DNA of 64,000 nucleotides from CAWGGS01 sp046704745 (GTDB taxonomy: Bacteria > Desulfobacterota > Desulfobulbia > Desulfobulbales > Desulfocapsaceae), in assembly GCA_046704745.1 (NCBI GenBank), contig JBJKRL010000027.1, positions 1 through 64,000 of the forward strand, read 5' to 3'. Below are positions 45,679 to 53,308 of the stretch, piece after piece. A program made the position numbers and the translations under genes. The notes below the pieces were generated by a model, which saw only the letters and a list, made by a program, of their open reading frames with translations, did not search any database and was not told where the DNA came from. Positions within the stretch are counted from its first letter, which is position 1, and every line of letters begins with the position of its first letter.

Positions 45679-45900
45679 TTTTCAACCTTTTTATTCTCGT
45701 GCAAAATTTTACGTTTATTGCAAATAAGCAGATCTGCCTGTCATGAGACAATGTAACCATTCGATTTATCGCATCACCTTTGTATGCATATTTTTAGATA
45801 ATCTTCTCTACAGGATAAGATTGCTTTCATGAGCATTGTATCATAATGTAGACATGATTTGGAATGATGCGCTATCCACCCCCTAAATAAAGTCAAAGAA
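45679..45900. other. Divergent intergenic region
   Basis: Spacer between the DUF3786 gene and the methyltransferase gene. No recognised element. Confidence 0.4.
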
Positions 45901-46548
45901 ATGGAACTGACCCTGCTCTTTTTTTTCATCATAGTCTGTCTTACCGCTGTTATTTTCATTCTCTGGAGGCGGGCGTCCAGCCGCAGATCTCTTCCCTGCC
46001 CCGCCTGGTTGAGTTGGCTTGTAGAATTGGACAATCCTTTTGCCAGGACGAACAGGGCCGCAACCATCATCGAGCATCTGGCCCTGCAACCGGAAATGTC
46101 CGTATTGGATTTCGGTTGTGGTCCAGGCAGAGTTAGCATTCCACTTGCCCGGGCCGTTGGTGGCAAGGGAAAGGTTGTGGCCATGGATATCCAACCAGCA
46201 ATGCTGGAAAAAGCGCAGAACAAAGCTCGGGACGCAGCTCTTGACAATATCGAGTTTCTCCATGCCGGAGCGGGTGAAGGCAAGATTGGACAACATCGAT
46301 TCGACCGTGCCGTGATGGTGACCGTACTGGGTGAGATACCGGAGAAGGAAACGGCACTTCAAGAGGTGTATGCGGCCCTCAAACCGGGAGGAATCCTCTC
46401 GATCACAGAGATTATCTTCGATCCCCACTTTCAAAAACGTGCGACAGTTTCACAAATAGCAGATAAAGTGGGTTTTCAGGAAAAGGCTTTTTGGGGTAAC
46501 CGATTGGCCTATACTTTAAACCTTAAAAAGCCCGAACCGGAAATTTGA
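45901..46548 (+). CDS. Membrane-anchored class I SAM-dependent methyltransferase
   Basis: This 215-residue protein has an N-terminal membrane span (LLFFFIIVCLTAVIFILW) and a UbiE-like methyltransferase domain. Motif I is SVLDFGCGPGRVSIPLA, the acidic loop is VVAMDIQPAML, and LKPGGILSITEI is the post-strand 5 motif. The substrate is probably a lipid or quinone, given the anchor, but this is inference. The CMD gene follows 19 nt later on the same strand. Confidence 0.82.
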   Translation: MELTLLFFFIIVCLTAVIFILWRRASSRRSLPCPAWLSWLVELDNPFARTNRAATIIEHLALQPEMSVLDFGCGPGRVSIPLARAVGGKGKVVAMDIQPAMLEKAQNKARDAALDNIEFLHAGAGEGKIGQHRFDRAVMVTVLGEIPEKETALQEVYAALKPGGILSITEIIFDPHFQKRATVSQIADKVGFQEKAFWGNRLAYTLNLKKPEPEI

Positions 46549-46567
46549 AACAAATCATGGAGGTCAC

Positions 46568-46918
46568 ATGTCCGATCTGAGCCGGCAAAAAATCGATCAG
46601 AGTATCAAAGACAGGAAAGAGCTCTACCTTACTTTCCTCAAAAATGCCAAAACCTATAGACCGCTGCTTGAACTGGAAGAAAAAGCATTCAGCGACGGGG
46701 CCTTGACAAAAAAGGCGAAGGAGTTGATGGCACTGTCTATATCTATCGTAACCAAGTGTGAACCGTGCATGGAATGGCATCTCGATCAGGCTTTGCAGGC
46801 AGGTGCGGGTGACAGTGAAATCTTCGAGACCATTGATGTCGCCATTGAGATGGGCGGCGGCCAAGCTGCCGCATACGCCCGGTTCGTGGTAAAGGCTTTG
46901 GAATATTTTAGAAATTAA
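46568..46918 (+). CDS. AhpD-like carboxymuconolactone decarboxylase family protein
   Basis: This 116-residue all-helical protein has the redox motif C64-x2-C67-x3-H71 (KCEPCMEWH), as in AhpD-type disulfide reductases, and the DSEIFETIDVAIEMGGGQAAAYA stretch of the family. It could reduce peroxidase or other disulfides; no ahpC is near. GGAGG before the ATG is strong. It is in one unit with the methyltransferase. Confidence 0.87.
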   Translation: MSDLSRQKIDQSIKDRKELYLTFLKNAKTYRPLLELEEKAFSDGALTKKAKELMALSISIVTKCEPCMEWHLDQALQAGAGDSEIFETIDVAIEMGGGQAAAYARFVVKALEYFRN

Positions 46919-46923
46919 CTAGT

Positions 46924-47152
46924 TTCCATCCGAAAACGGCGCTTTTCACCTAACTCGTCGTTGCGCTCAAAGTTTTATCCTCGGAGGTAAGCACCCTCCG
47001 GGTATATACACCCTTCAGGCATAAACTTCGACTCCGGTATCAAATATATGCCTGCGGTAAAATTCTTCGCGCGTCTAGATTTAGAAGAAAATATCTCGTT
47101 TCGGGACGAAAACTAACCAGATTAGATAGCTCTGAGGGTTTTCCTTCGGATA
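46924..47152 (+). repeat. Family B repeat, copy 1
   Basis: The core at 46961-47073 is almost identical to 48383-48494: shared blocks include TATCCTCGGAGGTAAGCACC, GGGTATATACACCCTTCAGG and TATGCCTGC. Ends carry an inverted pair (ATCCGAA / TTCGGAT). It runs up to the start of tatD, so it may carry that gene's leader. Non-coding. Confidence 0.7.
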
Positions 47153-47154
47153 AA

Positions 47155-47931
47155 ATGACCATGGAATTGATAGATACCCACTGCCATCTCGATATCACGA
47201 TGTTCGCGGAAAAGTTCGACTTCTTGCTTAACAGGGCAAGGGACGTCGGAGTAGGTGGAATGGTTCTGCCGGGAGTAGACGAGGACGGATGGAGCAGGAT
47301 GATTGGTCTGTGCAAAGAAAACATCGGACTGTTTGCCGCCCCGGGACTGCACCCGATGTATCTTTCCCTGCATCGGCCACAACATCTGGAAGTGCTTGAA
47401 AAGCTGACACAAAGCGAAAAAGTGGTTGCCCTAGGTGAAATCGGCCTTGACTACTATATCGAAGGACTCGATAAAAAAGCACAACAGGACCTCTTCGAGA
47501 AGCAGTTGAAAATTGCGCAAAAGGCGCATCTGCCGGTACTTCTTCATGTCCGCAAGGCTCACGATCAGGTGCTTGCGACCCTTAGGGCCAAACACTTTTC
47601 CCATGGAGGTCTGGTGCACGCTTTCAACGGCAGTTATCAGCAGGCCACGCAATATATCAAACTGGGCTTCGGTATCAGTATATGCGGTACGGTTACCTAC
47701 GACAGGGCAAAAAAAATCCGGGGTATCGCCGTTGAATTACCAAAGCAGTCATTGGTCCTGGAAACCGATGCCCCGGACCTACCTTTGGCTGACCGCAGGG
47801 GCAAGAACAATCTACCGGAATACCTGCCGGAAATCCTTGAGACACTGGCCTGGTTACGCAACGAACCTATCGAGGAAACAGCCTGTTATACCACAGCAAA
47901 CGCCAAGCGTATTCTTGGGCTTTCCATTTGA
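47155..47931 (+). CDS. tatD: TatD family metal-dependent hydrolase
   Basis: This 258-residue TIM-barrel hydrolase acts on DNA ends or nucleotides. Metal ligands are visible: ELIDTHCHLD (His-x-His), GEIGLDYY (Glu), LLHVRKAHD (His), LVHAFNGS (His) and LETDAPDLPL (Asp). The length matches TatD/YcfH. The start could be 47155 or 47161, as both ATGs lack a strong ribosome binding site. The repeat B1 abuts it upstream. Confidence 0.92.
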   Translation: MTMELIDTHCHLDITMFAEKFDFLLNRARDVGVGGMVLPGVDEDGWSRMIGLCKENIGLFAAPGLHPMYLSLHRPQHLEVLEKLTQSEKVVALGEIGLDYYIEGLDKKAQQDLFEKQLKIAQKAHLPVLLHVRKAHDQVLATLRAKHFSHGGLVHAFNGSYQQATQYIKLGFGISICGTVTYDRAKKIRGIAVELPKQSLVLETDAPDLPLADRRGKNNLPEYLPEILETLAWLRNEPIEETACYTTANAKRILGLSI

Positions 47932-47994
47932 TGTCCTGTATCTCAGACATGGAGTATTTTCACGGCAAAAAGGAGGAAAGAACACAAAAAGACC

Positions 47995-48294
47995 ATGGAT
48001 ACATTGACGAACCGGCAGCAGATAATCTTACTTCTACAAAAAGAAAATCTCGGAGCAAGGGAGCTCTCCCAGGCAATTGGTCTTCCGGAAAAAGAAATTT
48101 ACAACCACCTGGAGCACATTGGCAAAACCGTCCGCCGGCAGGGCCTGCACCTGAAATCGGCCCCGGGTCCTGTCTGTCTAGCCTGCGGATACGACTTCAA
48201 AAAGCGACAACGCCTTACACCTCCAGGACGATGTCCCAGATGCCGGGCAACACATATTTCTGAAGCACTTTTTTGCTTGGTGCCGGTTTCTTAG
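47995..48294 (+). CDS. Small HTH and zinc-ribbon transcriptional regulator
   Basis: This 99-residue protein has a winged-helix start (RQQIILLLQKENLGARELSQAIGLPEKEIYNHLEHI) and a C-terminal zinc ribbon with two CxxC pairs (CLACGYDF and CPRCRATH). Such ArsR/archaeal-like HTH-ribbon proteins are common but uncharacterised. The nearest AAGGAGG is about 18 nt upstream, longer than usual. It lies 63 nt after tatD. Confidence 0.8.
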   Translation: MDTLTNRQQIILLLQKENLGARELSQAIGLPEKEIYNHLEHIGKTVRRQGLHLKSAPGPVCLACGYDFKKRQRLTPPGRCPRCRATHISEALFCLVPVS

Positions 48295-48323
48295 CTTCAG
48301 AGTTCTCAGACGAGTTTTCATAT

Positions 48324-48555
48324 GAGCCGCTTGCAAAATGGTCTTCTTGGAGTCTCGCCGGCTCGCTTACCGGCCCAAATCCGCGTTATGCTCAAAATTT
48401 TATCCTCGGAGGTAAGCACCCTGCGGGTATATACACCCTTCAGGCATAAACTTCGACTCCGATACCACTTATATGCCTGCATTAAAATTTTTCGCATGCC
48501 TTGATTTTTAACCGGTAAGCGTAGACTCCGAGAATCCTCATTTTGCAAAAGGCTC
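48324..48555 (+). repeat. Family B repeat, copy 2, with long terminal inverted repeats
   Basis: This 232-bp element has ends GAGCCGCTTGCAAAATG and CATTTTGCAAAAGGCTC, which pair as inverted repeats that continue inward for about 45 bp (GGAGTCT...GCTTACCGG). The core matches copy 1. No open frame fits a transposase, so it is a MITE-like passenger element. Confidence 0.72.
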
Positions 48556-48579
48556 AGATATAAAAAAGAGATTGGTAAA

Positions 48580-48698
48580 ATGGGAGTAGCCCAGACGGCG
48601 TCCTCTTCTTCATAATTGGCAATGAACAGCGCATATGCTTGTTCATTGCCAAAAATTTCGAACCTAACATCACCTGAACTGATGGGAAATCCGGGCTA
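48580..48698 (+). repeat. Family A MITE-like repeat, copy 3 (right half)
   Basis: It matches 15030-15149 of the complete copy: AGCCCAG, TCTTCTTCA, TTGGCAATGAAC, TTCGAACCT, and the terminal ATGGGAAATCCGGGCTA at 48682-48698. The left half of the element is missing. It lies just downstream of family B copy 2. Confidence 0.68.
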
Positions 48699-48717
48699 GT
48701 GGTAACCAGAATAAATT

Positions 48718-49089
48718 TTATAAGCGAAACGCCTGCATCTTGGCCATCTCGATTGCCAACTGGGAACGTGCATTTGCATCTTTGGGAAGATCTTTTTCTT
48801 TACACCACTGAGGAAAGGTCTCAGGATCGATAAATACCTTAATCACCTGATCGCCTGCAGCTTCCACCTCGGTCTTTTTTTCCTCTGCTCGCATCAACCA
48901 TTCCTCAAAGGTCGGGGGCAACTGATCGGCATCATCAAAAATCGTGAGCAGGTGCGAATAATCTTCCTCTTTGTACCACACCATAGCCTGAAGCATCGGT
49001 TGGCGAGCTGTCTCCTGCCTCTGCTTCTGCGTCTCCTTCAACTTGGCTACGGTCTTGCCGGAGCCGATCCCTGCTTTTTTTCTTGTCAT
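48718..49089 (-). CDS. Conserved hypothetical protein
   Basis: This 123-residue charged cytoplasmic protein has a basic N-terminus (TRKKAGIGSGKTVAKLKETQKQRQ). The second half contains DQVIKVFIDPETFPQWCKEKDLPKDANARSQLAIEMA, which looks like a compact folded domain. I do not recognise a function. The ATG at 49089 has AGGAG upstream; the longer frame is not needed. It is bounded by family A and B repeats on both sides. Confidence 0.6.
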   Translation of the reverse strand: MTRKKAGIGSGKTVAKLKETQKQRQETARQPMLQAMVWYKEEDYSHLLTIFDDADQLPPTFEEWLMRAEEKKTEVEAAGDQVIKVFIDPETFPQWCKEKDLPKDANARSQLAIEMAKMQAFRL

Positions 49090-49289
49090 ACTTCTCCTCT
49101 TTCTTCTAATCTCTTTATCCAAACAGTCTGCAAGATCCGCAAACGACAAAAGATAACATCATATCTGATGCCTCTAGGCAAGAAAACAAAATTGCACGAT
49201 ACCTTGCATAAAAATCGGCCTTGAAAAAATGAACCCTTCTTTTTCAAGGCCCAGCCCTCAACATTGACGGGATTTCCGAGACTCTTTCT

Positions 49290-49428
49290 TTTTAGGCTGC
49301 CTTGAATAATTAGATTTCTCGGAGTCTACGCTTACCGGTCCAAGATCAAGAAGCGTGGAAAAATTTTACCAGAGGCATATACATAATATTCCGAGGATAA
49401 AATCTTTCCGCGCAACGATTAGATTGGA
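49290..49428 (-). repeat. Family B repeat, copy 3 (internally deleted, inverted)
   Basis: Read on the minus strand it matches the B core but with a gap: the ATTTTATCCTCGGA block is joined early to TATATGCCT...GGTAAAATTTTTCC. The outer part has CTCGGAGTCTACGCTTACCGG as in copy 2's right end. It lies between a hypothetical gene and the msrAB terminator. Confidence 0.6.
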
Positions 49429-49431
49429 CAA

Positions 49432-49457
49432 AAAGGCAATTTTTCAAGATTGCCTTT
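49432..49457 (-). terminator. Rho-independent terminator of msrAB
   Basis: Stem AAAGGCAAT/ATTGCCTTT with an 8-nt loop, followed on the minus strand by a T-run. The stem overlaps the msrAB stop codon, so the gene ends right at its terminator. Confidence 0.85.
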
Positions 49458-50523
49458 ATTTAAAAAGGTTCAGATACTTCCCATAGCCGTCCTCCGCCAG
49501 CTTGTCTTTGGGAATGAAGCGCAAGGCAGCCGAATTGATGCAGTAACGCAGGTGGGTTGGAGGAGGCCCGTCATCGAAGACATGACCGAGATGGGAGTTG
49601 CCTTTCCGACTGAGGACCTCGGTTCTGACCGTGAAAAAGCTTCTGTCCTCACGCTCGACTATGTTGTCTTTATCAACGGGTTTGGTAAAGCTTGGCCACC
49701 CGGTTCCGGATTCAAATTTATCCGTAGAACTGAAGAGCGGTTCCCCTGAGACGATGTCCACATACAACCCAGCCTTATGATTGTTCCAGTAGGCGTTGTG
49801 GAAAGGCGGTTCCGTTCCCCCTTCCTGAGTTACCTTATACTGGAGAGGGGTCAATCTCTCTTTCAGGTTCATCTCTTTGGGATTTCCCGAAAGATCGAGA
49901 TGAACGCCTTTCCAGATCTTGTCCAGATAATCATCCCGTCCGGAACGCGATCGGTAATAAAAGTAACGTATCGGATTCTTCTTGTAATAATCCTGATGAT
50001 ACTCCTCGGCCTTCCAGAACTTCGGGGCATCGAGAATAGGTGTGACAATCGGCTTTTTAAAGACACCGCTGTTTTCTGCCTCTTTCTTCGAAGCCTCGGC
50101 AAGACGTCTCTGCTCGTTATTGTAGACAAATATTGCAGAGATATAGGCATGCCCCCGATCCACGAACTGACCGCCGGGATCGGTGGGATTGATCTGATGC
50201 CAGAAGGTATTGAGCAGCCTGCCGTAGGTAATCTTTTGGGGGTCATACACAATTTGTACCACCTCAATATGTCCACCTTCAGCATAGTTGTGATAGGTCG
50301 GGTTTTCCGTGGTACCTCCGGCGTAGCCGTCGGTAACAGAAATTACACCGTCCAGCTTTTCAAACGGCTCCGTCATGCACCAGAAACAGCCGCCGGCAAA
50401 CAGTGCTTTTTGATAGCCACCAGGTGTTGCATCCATTTTATCCGAACTCGCCCGCACAGTGGCGAGGCCGGCGACAGCTATAAGACAAAGTGTTGCAATT
50501 ATAGTTGAAAGTAAGATTTTCAT
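49456..50523 (-). CDS. msrAB: Exported MsrA-MsrB fusion, peptide methionine sulfoxide reductase
   Basis: This 355-residue protein repairs methionine sulfoxide in envelope proteins, both S (MsrA) and R (MsrB) forms. A signal peptide (KILLSTIIATLCLIAVAGLATVRAS) sends it out of the cytoplasm. The MsrA part (about 38-190) has the nucleophile GGCFWC (C46, C49), GYAGG and GGHIEVVQIVYDP. The MsrB part (about 212-352) has SGTGWPSF, GNSHLGHVF and the nucleophile C328 (RYCINSAAL), without the zinc CxxC pairs. GGAGG fixes the ATG at 50523. It starts 14 nt after the TGA-containing selenoprotein gene and is its operon partner. Confidence 0.95.
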   Translation of the reverse strand: MKILLSTIIATLCLIAVAGLATVRASSDKMDATPGGYQKALFAGGCFWCMTEPFEKLDGVISVTDGYAGGTTENPTYHNYAEGGHIEVVQIVYDPQKITYGRLLNTFWHQINPTDPGGQFVDRGHAYISAIFVYNNEQRRLAEASKKEAENSGVFKKPIVTPILDAPKFWKAEEYHQDYYKKNPIRYFYYRSRSGRDDYLDKIWKGVHLDLSGNPKEMNLKERLTPLQYKVTQEGGTEPPFHNAYWNNHKAGLYVDIVSGEPLFSSTDKFESGTGWPSFTKPVDKDNIVEREDRSFFTVRTEVLSRKGNSHLGHVFDDGPPPTHLRYCINSAALRFIPKDKLAEDGYGKYLNLFK

Positions 50524-50537
50524 ACTGTCCTCCATTT

Positions 50538-50864
50538 TCAACGGTTGCCGTCCGGACTTTGTAGTTGCCTGTCGGGCGGCACTGTCTGTATATATGTTCC
50601 TGCTTTTTTCAACAGGTTTTCCAATTGATGTATGTCTGTTTTCTCCACATCATAGGTTACGCGATCAACTTCCGAAAATCCGAGCCATCCCTTTTCGACA
50701 TTGATCACCCCAGGCCGCCCGTACAGGGCGTCTGCACCGACGTCGAATCAGCCGACAACAAATGTTGTAGTGGCCTGCGTTGCCGCGGCCGTTTGATATG
50801 GAAAGCCGATCAGCGCCACGAGCAATGCAATCGGCAATATTACGGTCAAGGCTGCTCTTTTCAT
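50538..50864 (-). CDS. Probable selenoprotein: exported MsrA-like protein with in-frame TGA (Sec39)
   Basis: This 108-residue protein reads through one TGA (50748-50750, codon 39). AAGGAG lies 6 nt before the ATG. Residues 1-28 are a signal peptide (ALTVILPIALLVALIGF, then TAAA). After it comes TTFVVG-U-FDVGADAL, GRPGVINVEKGW and VDRVTYDVEKTDIHQLE. This follows MsrA block by block (AxFAGGCFW, L-GVIxVxxGY, VxxVxYDPxxxxxxxLL), with U in place of the MsrA nucleophile Cys. The stop is at 50538-50540, 14 nt before msrAB. A SECIS-like hairpin follows the TGA. It is too short to be a full MsrA, so it may be a thiol/selenol redox partner. A nonsense-mutated pseudogene is the alternative, but the reading frame is otherwise intact on both sides. 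Confidence 0.72.
50711..50734 (-). promoter_or_regulatory. SECIS-like hairpin after the in-frame TGA
   Basis: On the minus strand the stem CGCCC/GGGCG closes a 5-nt loop TGTAC, and an outer CAG/CTG pairing is separated by a small internal loop. The outer stem begins 13 nt after the TGA. Spacing, short apical loop and GU in the loop fit bacterial SECIS elements bound by SelB. It lies inside the coding frame, as bacterial SECIS elements do. Confidence 0.6.
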
Positions 50865-50961
50865 GACATTCTCCTTATTCTTTTCACCTTTGATTCCATG
50901 CCATCATAGACAAACATTGTTCATCAAAGGGGTTAGAATCCATCAGGTATTTGCCTGGAGT

Positions 50962-51282
50962 TCATTTATTCATACTGTCCTGATTCATGGTATCGGACTT
51001 CATGGTATTCATCGTGTCCTTCTTCATAGTATCGGACTTCATGGTATCCATTGTATCCTTCTTCATGGTATTGGACTTCATGGTTTTCATCTCACCTTTG
51101 TTCATGGAATCCGTCTGCATGCTGTCTTTAGCCATCGTATCCTTACTCATGGTACCGGAATGCATGGTATCGGTCTTAGGACTCATCGTGTCCATACTGT
51201 TCTGTCCTGCACATCCAATAGATAAAAGTGCGAATGTCAGGGCAACGACTGCGGTTGATAAGAAAGCAATCATCTTTTTCAT
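50962..51282 (-). CDS. Met-rich pentapeptide MXKDX-repeat lipoprotein
   Basis: This 106-residue lipoprotein has a signal peptide with lipobox LLSIGC (C24). The rest is built of 5-residue repeats of the type D-T/S-M-x-K (KKDTMDTMKSDTM and so on), as in MXKDX repeat proteins of unknown function. About every fourth or fifth residue is Met, some 20 in all, with almost no hydrophobic core, so it is likely unfolded. It could buffer oxidants by Met oxidation or bind copper; both are inference. Its position directly upstream of the selenoprotein and msrAB supports the oxidant idea. GGAG precedes the ATG. Confidence 0.85.
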   Translation of the reverse strand: MKKMIAFLSTAVVALTFALLSIGCAGQNSMDTMSPKTDTMHSGTMSKDTMAKDSMQTDSMNKGEMKTMKSNTMKKDTMDTMKSDTMKKDTMNTMKSDTMNQDSMNK

Positions 51283-51379
51283 GACGTATCTCCTTGTAAT
51301 AAGGTTTTTGAGGATGAAGGCATTTCGTCCTCGTTGCCTTAACCTTAAGGCCGTCTTGTAAAGGGAGATTAACGCCAAT

Positions 51380-51400
51380 GTAAAGATCAGGTAAAGATCA
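51380..51400 (-). promoter_or_regulatory. Direct-repeat operator, OmpR type, upstream of the MXKDX gene
   Basis: Two identical 10-bp copies of TGATCTTTAC (minus strand; 51391-51400 and 51380-51389) are spaced 11 bp start to start, the spacing typical for OmpR/PhoB-family regulators. They lie about 100 bp before the lipoprotein ATG. The adjacent OmpR-type regulator is the obvious candidate to bind. No strong -10 is visible, as expected for an activated promoter. Confidence 0.55.
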
Positions 51401-51507
51401 AGGTATTTTAAAATCTTGTTGTTCTTTACTATCTTACTGTAATTTATAATTTTAATGGTTCGACGTAAGACATACAACATGCGAAGAAGCTTTCTAATCC
51501 TAGATTT

Positions 51508-52605
51508 TCATGACGATATGGAAACCTTCTCGTCGGGCAGGGAAAACCAGATGCAGGTGCGGCCATCGGCGCTTTCGGCTCCGACCCGACCGCCATGGGC
51601 TTCGATCAACTCCTTGGTGATGGCCAGACCAATTCCTGCTCCGCCGACATCACGGGAACGGGAACGATCGATCCGGAAGAAGCGCTCAAAGATGTAAGGC
51701 AGGTCCGCTTGAGGGATTACCGGTCCACTGTTACAGAACCTGACCTCGGTACGTCTTCCATCGCGCCTGCTGGAAATGGAGATATCCCCGTTTACCAGCG
51801 TGTATTTGACACTGTTATCAAGAAGATTACGAACAGCCTGGAGAAACTTGTCACGGTCGGCATGGACGACGGCGGCATCTTCTGGAAAATTCTTGGCAAC
51901 CTTAATGTGTTTTTCTTCAAGAGCAGGGCGATAGAGGGGCAGGAGGTCTTCTATCTGATCTGATATTATGAGATTCTCCCGCTTCAGATAGAGTCTTGCA
52001 GCCTCGGCGCGGGAGAGCTGCTGCAGGTTATCTACCAATTTGACCAAGCGCATGGTCTCCTTTTCCAGCAGTTTCAAGGTATCCGTCGATGGAGCAATAA
52101 CCTGGTCGTTCACAGCCTCCAGATACCCACGTAGATTGGTAAGCGGTGTCCGCAGTTCATGAGCGACATCGGCAACCATGTTTTTCCTGAGTTGTTCTAT
52201 ATGCTCCAGACTGTCGGCCATACTGTTGAACGATTTCCCCAATTGCCCTACCTCATCAGAGCTTTCGATATCCACCCGGACCGTAAAATCCCCCGCAGCT
52301 ATGTCACGCGAGACGGCACTCATTTGCGAGAGAGGCTTGAGCACTTTGCGTGTCAAAAGATAACTAAGTATAAATGCGAGAAAAAGAGCGGCAAGACTTG
52401 CCCAGATCAAATAGTAATGGATAGAAGAAAGAAACATCCGATGGATGGCAGTAGGCTCAATCTCGTATTTTTTCATGAGTGCCATAAAATATCCGGCTGC
52501 CAGCTGATCGATGGCCAGCCATATTACCAGGATGATAATGGCGATAACCGGCACCACATTAATCAGAAGGAGCTTCCAGAGCAGACGATCCTTTATCCTG
52601 ATCAT
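51508..52605 (-). CDS. Sensor histidine kinase, BaeS-like
   Basis: This 365-residue membrane kinase has spans at about 12-34 and 62-84 with a short periplasmic loop between them, a HAMP domain (about 85-138), HisKA with H149 (MVADVAHELRTPLTNLRG), and an ATPase domain with NLLDNSVKYT and DVGGAGIGLAITKEL. The short loop (about 28 residues) suggests it senses the membrane or a partner rather than a bulky ligand. Its ATG overlaps the regulator stop (ATGA). BaeS/CpxA-type kinases respond to envelope stress. Confidence 0.92.
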   Translation of the reverse strand: MIRIKDRLLWKLLLINVVPVIAIIILVIWLAIDQLAAGYFMALMKKYEIEPTAIHRMFLSSIHYYLIWASLAALFLAFILSYLLTRKVLKPLSQMSAVSRDIAAGDFTVRVDIESSDEVGQLGKSFNSMADSLEHIEQLRKNMVADVAHELRTPLTNLRGYLEAVNDQVIAPSTDTLKLLEKETMRLVKLVDNLQQLSRAEAARLYLKRENLIISDQIEDLLPLYRPALEEKHIKVAKNFPEDAAVVHADRDKFLQAVRNLLDNSVKYTLVNGDISISSRRDGRRTEVRFCNSGPVIPQADLPYIFERFFRIDRSRSRDVGGAGIGLAITKELIEAHGGRVGAESADGRTCIWFSLPDEKVSISS

Positions 52606-53306
52606 GGTACCTCCTGATCGGTAAAGGCATAACCGAAACCACGGACCGTCAGGATATAACGTGGTTTTGAAGGTTGTTCTTCAATCTTTTGCCGGAGCTT
52701 GCCGATATGAACGTCGACAACCCGGTCGATCACGATTTCCCCATGCTGATAAAAGACATCGAGGAGTTCGTTACGCGAGAAAACCCTTCCCGGAGCCTGC
52801 ATCAGGGTCTGGAGCAGTTTGTACTCCGACGCGGTAAGATTGATCGTCTGTTCATTAAGACTGACCTTATGTTTTCCCAGGTCCATCACAAGCCTGCCGC
52901 AGACCAACGTTTCTTCTGTTCCAACAGGGATTGGATGAAATCGGCGCAGTATGGCCTTGACCCGCGCCACAAGTTCCCGTGGGCTGAAAGGTTTCACCAC
53001 ATAATCGTCAGCTCCCAGAGACAACCCGGTTACCCGGTCAATCTCCTCTTCCCTTGCGGTCAACATCAAAACCGGAACGTTGGAAAAGGTCCTGAGCTGC
53101 CGGCAGACCTCCCAGCCGTCGACTTTGGGCAACATAATATCAAGTATCACAAAACCGGGCTTTCTCTGCCTGGCTATTTGCAGCGCCTTCTCTCCGTCGG
53201 CTTCGGTAATTGTCTCATACCCTTCCCGCTCCAGATAGGTTTTGACAAGTGTTGCGGTATTGCCGTCGTCTTCGACTATAAGTATCGGTCCTTCGCAACT
53301 AAGCAT
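52602..53306 (-). CDS. OmpR-family response regulator, BaeR-like
   Basis: This 234-residue regulator has receiver residues D13/D14 (VEDD), phospho-acceptor D56 (FVILDIMLPKVDGWE) and Lys in VVKPFSPREL, and a winged-helix domain (about 135-230; LTASEYKLLQTLMQAPGRVFSRNELLD...VDVHIGKLRQKIEEQP). It is cognate to the overlapping kinase. It begins 2 nt after the MscS gene ends and may control the MXKDX promoter through the repeats at 51380-51400. Confidence 0.94.
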   Translation of the reverse strand: MLSCEGPILIVEDDGNTATLVKTYLEREGYETITEADGEKALQIARQRKPGFVILDIMLPKVDGWEVCRQLRTFSNVPVLMLTAREEEIDRVTGLSLGADDYVVKPFSPRELVARVKAILRRFHPIPVGTEETLVCGRLVMDLGKHKVSLNEQTINLTASEYKLLQTLMQAPGRVFSRNELLDVFYQHGEIVIDRVVDVHIGKLRQKIEEQPSKPRYILTVRGFGYAFTDQEVP

Positions 53307-53308
53307 CG

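Noticed and set aside
50987..51361. 124-codon plus-strand frame opposite the MXKDX lipoprotein
   Set aside because: It is the antisense of a repeat-rich gene with lipobox and ribosome binding site; the repeats keep the opposite frame open.
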